Shown: positions 5,827 through 7,366 of the stretch, piece after piece
Layout of the letters: each line of letters opens with the position of its first letter
Position numbering within the stretch: position 1 is the stretch's first letter
NCBI GenBank assembly: GCA_014523485.1
Contig: JAATVK010000221.1
Span: forward strand, 1-7,366
DNA length: 7,366 nucleotides
Reading direction: 5' to 3'
Source of the DNA: Nitrososphaerales archaeon TH5894
GTDB lineage: Archaea; Thermoproteota; Nitrososphaeria; Nitrososphaerales; Nitrososphaeraceae
Position numbers and translations under genes: made by a program
Notes under the pieces: generated by a model
The model's input: only the letters and a program-made list of their open reading frames with translations
Database searches by the model: none
What the model was told of the DNA's origin: nothing

Positions 5827-6027
5827 ATGTTGAAATATAAATTCGACAATAAATTAGAAGAAAATACCTCAACAATTTATTGTGAAATCTGTGGTGAAAA
5901 ACCAGCACTACAACCAAGTTTAAATGAATATCATAAAGATGGTACCATAAAAGTTCATTATTCATGCTCACACCATATTTTAGATCTATATAATGTAATA
6001 ATAAAAAATATAGAGAATAATAAATAA
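5827..6027 (+). CDS. Small putative zinc-ribbon protein, 66 aa
   Basis: The protein has YCEICGEK (Cys19, Cys22) and, 24 residues later, YSCSHHILDL (Cys47, His49, His50), with His36 and His44 between. CxxC plus CxH is a plausible zinc site, giving a small zinc-ribbon or treble-clef-like fold. The N-terminus is charged and the end (LYNVIIKNIENNK) is a short helix. There is no signal peptide or membrane segment, so it should be cytoplasmic. Small archaeal proteins of this form may bind nucleic acid or another protein, but no specific function can be assigned. ATG 5827 is supported by a TATA box about 25 bp upstream. Minus-strand frames over the same bases are AT-rich shadows. Confidence 0.78.
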   Translation: MLKYKFDNKLEENTSTIYCEICGEKPALQPSLNEYHKDGTIKVHYSCSHHILDLYNVIIKNIENNK

Positions 6028-6044
6028 ATAAATATTTTTATTAC

Positions 6045-6051
6045 TTTTTTT
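6045..6051 (+). terminator. Oligo-T terminator after the zinc-ribbon gene
   Basis: Seven T residues lie about 18 bp beyond the TAA at 6025-6027, following shorter T-runs. This fits archaeal U-tract termination. No stem precedes it. Confidence 0.45.
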
Positions 6052-6442
6052 AAAATATTGAGAGTATAGAGATCTAATACTGGTATTATCTTTATCGTTT
6101 TTGTATTATTATCACCAGTTATTTTGTTTCTTAATTTATATACATATACTTGATGAATCATAATATCAATCAATTTCATCACTAGTAAATCCTTTTTTTC
6201 TTTGCAGTTTCTTCTATCTTGATTAATAATTCTCTTACTCTCTTACTTTTAGGAGATTATCTTTAAACTGTTGAATGCAATACGTATAGCGATAGAAGAG
6301 AACAAAACATTAACTCTTATCTTGAGAGAGGTTTGAAGATTTAGCATTAATACTCAAAGATATACAAATGAATAAATTTTTGATTTTGAATATAACTTTG
6401 AATTAAGATAACTTTTAATTAAATGAAAATAAAAAGAAAATG
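6052..6442. other. Non-coding region between convergent genes
   Basis: No gene is supported. The region holds a T7 tract (6193-6199) and an 8-bp tandem duplication CTCTTACT (6232-6247). Short start-less frames read well for about 20 codons on either strand, for example KRVRELLIKIEETAKKK on the minus strand around 6200-6255, but none is long enough to call. An ATG-started minus-strand frame (5958-6182) overlaps the zinc-ribbon gene and is not believed. Confidence 0.4.
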
Positions 6443-6452
6443 ACGAAAGGAC

Positions 6453-6469
6453 GAAAGGTTTGACCTTTC
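6453..6469 (-). terminator. Hairpin terminator of the 64-aa gene
   Basis: GAAAGGT and ACCTTTC form a perfect 7-bp stem with a three-base loop, starting five bases past the stop codon at 6474-6476. On the minus strand a T-rich run (CATTTTCTTTTTATTTTC) follows shortly, as in a stem plus U-tract terminator. The stem overlaps a tandem 8-mer ACGAAAGG (6443-6458). Confidence 0.65.
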
Positions 6470-6473
6470 TAAA

Positions 6474-6668
6474 TTAAACTTTGGTCATACCTTCTTTTCT
6501 ATATTTCTCTTTTGCTTCTTCTGTATTAGTACCTGTCTGTCCACCTTCTGCAATTTCTTGATCGTTTGGATCTCGATTTACTGCAGTAGGTTCATGAGAT
6601 GTTATCTTTTCTGGTGACATTGGATCTTTATCTTCATATTTTTTATATCTGTTTTCTGCGGATGTCAT
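6474..6668 (-). CDS. Small hydrophilic, probably disordered protein, 64 aa
   Basis: This is a hypothetical protein with no Cys, no Trp, no hydrophobic helix and no signal peptide. About 25 of its 64 residues are charged (10 Glu, 4 Asp, 8 Lys, 3 Arg), and Thr, Asn, Gln, Pro and Gly are frequent. The C-terminal part (TEEAKEKYRKEG) could form a short amphipathic helix. The composition resembles small stress-associated hydrophilic proteins of the LEA or hydrophilin kind, but that is analogy only. The coherent composition, an ATG with a TATA-like element about 24 bp upstream, and a stem-loop terminator right after the stop make a real monocistronic gene likely. I do not recognise a family. A cytoplasmic location is inferred. 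Confidence 0.78.
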   Translation of the reverse strand: MTSAENRYKKYEDKDPMSPEKITSHEPTAVNRDPNDQEIAEGGQTGTNTEEAKEKYRKEGMTKV

Positions 6669-6687
6669 ACCTTCTGGTTAGAATTAT

Positions 6688-6696
6688 TATATTTAA
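6688..6696 (-). promoter_or_regulatory. TATA box for the 64-aa gene
   Basis: On the minus strand this reads TTAAATATA, centred about 24 bp upstream of ATG 6668, which gives a leaderless mRNA. It overlaps the stop codon of the upstream coding-like frame (6693-6896). Confidence 0.5.
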
Positions 6697-6896
6697 CAAT
6701 TTGATACAAATAATAGTAAATCCTTAAATTCTTTATTGTAGACGGTTATTTTAAAACTTATCAATTGTTTATTCGTTTGAATGTCTCCAATCTGGAATGT
6801 ATAGGAACTATTGTAACTACCTGAGTCATGAATTGATTTATCTGGTTCAGTAAATCCCAATGTCTTGCTTTCTCTTTTTGTATGTTGTTTTGGTAG
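6693..6896 (-). pseudogene. Start-less coding-like frame, possible broken gene
   Basis: A 67-codon minus-strand frame runs from a stop at 6899-6897 to TAA 6695-6693. It reads like protein: TLGFTEPDKSIHDSGSYN, SSYTFQIGDIQTNKQLISF, KITVYNKEFKDLLLFVSNC. Codons favour a purine in first position. It has no ATG. A TTG at 6860 would give 55 aa. An ATG at 6909 lies in the neighbouring frame (MLTLTTKTTYKKRKQD) and runs over the first part before stopping, so a frameshift near 6865-6885 could rejoin them. The alternating polar and hydrophobic pattern suggests beta strands, as in an extracellular domain. It may be a decayed gene, a TTG-started gene, or a frame opened by chance. No family is recognised. 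Confidence 0.42.
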
Positions 6897-7006
6897 TTAA
6901 AGTCAACATCGGGCACAGAATATTCACAAGATTGTAAAGAATAATAAAATAAAAAGATCGAATTTGTTACTAATTTGTTAGATTAATTAGTTAATTCTAT
7001 CATTAT

Positions 7007-7366
7007 TTAGTATTTCTTATCTTTCATCATCATCATTTTCTTTTTATCATAGCCATCATCATCATCGTGACCGTATTTGTCATATTTATCTTCACCATAT
7101 TTCATTTTATCATGTTCATCATGTTCATACCCTGTAACTTCTTTCTTCATCAAAACTTGTCCATTTCCGGGATCTATAATGACTTTATATTTTTTCATAT
7201 TTTCATCTATTGCAGTTATCTTGTATACTAAATATCCATGCACAGGAGTTAACTCTGCTTTCTTAACGAAAGAATTTGCTCCAACATTTGTTTGTGATGC
7301 AGTTATTGCATCTATCATGTTAACAGTAACTTTAGATTTGAAAGCCTCACCAATACTAGACTTTAC
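7007..7366 (-). CDS. PepSY-domain protein with Asp/His/Met/Lys-rich tail, 5' end missing
   Basis: The frame is open from TAA at 7007-7009 to the window edge, giving 119 visible residues. The Met at 7318 is therefore internal, because codons upstream read VKSSIGEAFKSKVTVN, which is part of the fold. The visible part matches a PepSY domain: helix, then KKAELTPVHGYLVYKIT, then KKYKVIIDPGNGQVLMKKE, the usual GYLVY...D...VIVDxGNGxVL pattern. After it comes a 42-residue tail rich in Asp, Lys, Tyr, His and Met (HDEHDKMKYGEDKYDKYGHD and a run of four Met). This could bind divalent metal or simply be a flexible tether. PepSY proteins are usually extracytoplasmic and often inhibit or chaperone proteases. 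A signal peptide and possibly a second PepSY copy are expected beyond the edge. Confidence 0.92.
   Translation of the reverse strand, partial: VKSSIGEAFKSKVTVNMIDAITASQTNVGANSFVKKAELTPVHGYLVYKITAIDENMKKYKVIIDPGNGQVLMKKEVTGYEHDEHDKMKYGEDKYDKYGHDDDDGYDKKKMMMMKDKKY

Larger units (their letters stand above)
6669..7006. other. Spacer between the 64-aa and PepSY genes
   Basis: Apart from the coding-like frame at 6693-6896 and the TATA box, nothing is supported. Past the PepSY stop codon there is an AT-rich repeat (TAATTTGTTA, seen in 6961-6980). Further on, the minus strand has a T5-containing T-rich run (around 6937-6957) that could end PepSY transcription. Confidence 0.4.

Noticed and set aside
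5753..5971. Minus-strand 72-codon frame
   Set aside because: It is antisense to the zinc-ribbon gene and runs into palindromic AT sequence, so it is not a believable protein.
5958..6182. Minus-strand 74-codon frame with a hydrophobic end
   Set aside because: It overlaps the 3' end of the zinc-ribbon gene, has no TATA box near its ATG, and its hydrophobic tail comes from an AT-rich terminator region. It is not excluded completely.
1..7366. tRNA or rRNA genes
   Set aside because: No GC-rich cloverleaf, no GGTTCRA-type T-loop with matching acceptor stem, and no rRNA-like conserved stretch were seen on either strand.

Overview
The window is very AT-rich DNA that looks archaeal, most likely from an ammonia-oxidising Nitrososphaeria (Thaumarchaeota), possibly near Nitrosocosmicus. 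This is inference, not a database result. The evidence is archaeal TATA boxes (TTTAAATA, TTTATAAATA and similar) about 24-27 bp upstream of several start codons, which implies leaderless or nearly leaderless mRNAs. No Shine-Dalgarno sites stand out. There is also a short archaeal winged-helix regulator of the HTH_45 type, a PepSY protein and several exported proteins with charged, low-complexity linkers. Gene density is low, and most genes appear to be single transcription units.

Layout. Positions 1-744 hold no gene. They contain a long imperfect inverted repeat (arms 131-169 and 407-445) and two perfect copies of a 31-bp tandem repeat (680-741) that end 3 bp from the stop codon of the next gene. 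Next come a minus-strand exported 98-aa protein with a GTG start (745-1041), a 328-bp divergent region with a strong inverted repeat (1170-1197), and a plus-strand 58-aa single-span membrane protein (1370-1546) found by reading the sequence directly. A minus-strand winged-helix gene (1978-2234) appears broken by a one-base frameshift in an A-run. Its missing C-terminal helix is legible in the adjacent frame.

The centre carries the two largest genes, both plus strand and both exported. One is a purple-acid-phosphatase-like metallophosphoesterase (2927-4018). The other is a 325-aa secreted protein built from two diverged copies of a domain that ends in a Cys pair (4334-5311). A Cys-pair segment of similar form closes the 98-aa protein, so the two may belong to one surface-protein family. 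To the right are a 66-aa putative zinc-ribbon protein (5827-6027, plus), a 64-aa hydrophilic protein with a hairpin terminator (6474-6668, minus), and the 3' part of a PepSY protein with an Asp/His/Met/Lys-rich tail (7007-7366, minus). The PepSY gene is open to the window edge, so its true start lies outside.

Several intergenic stretches carry coding-like but start-less or stop-interrupted reading frames (4087-4260, 5358-5630, 6693-6896). Together with the frameshifted regulator they suggest an accessory region with decaying genes. I see no tRNA, rRNA, CRISPR array or intact insertion sequence. The only shared theme is export: a cell-surface phosphatase, Cys-pair surface proteins and a PepSY protein. 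No operon linking them into one system can be shown from this sequence.
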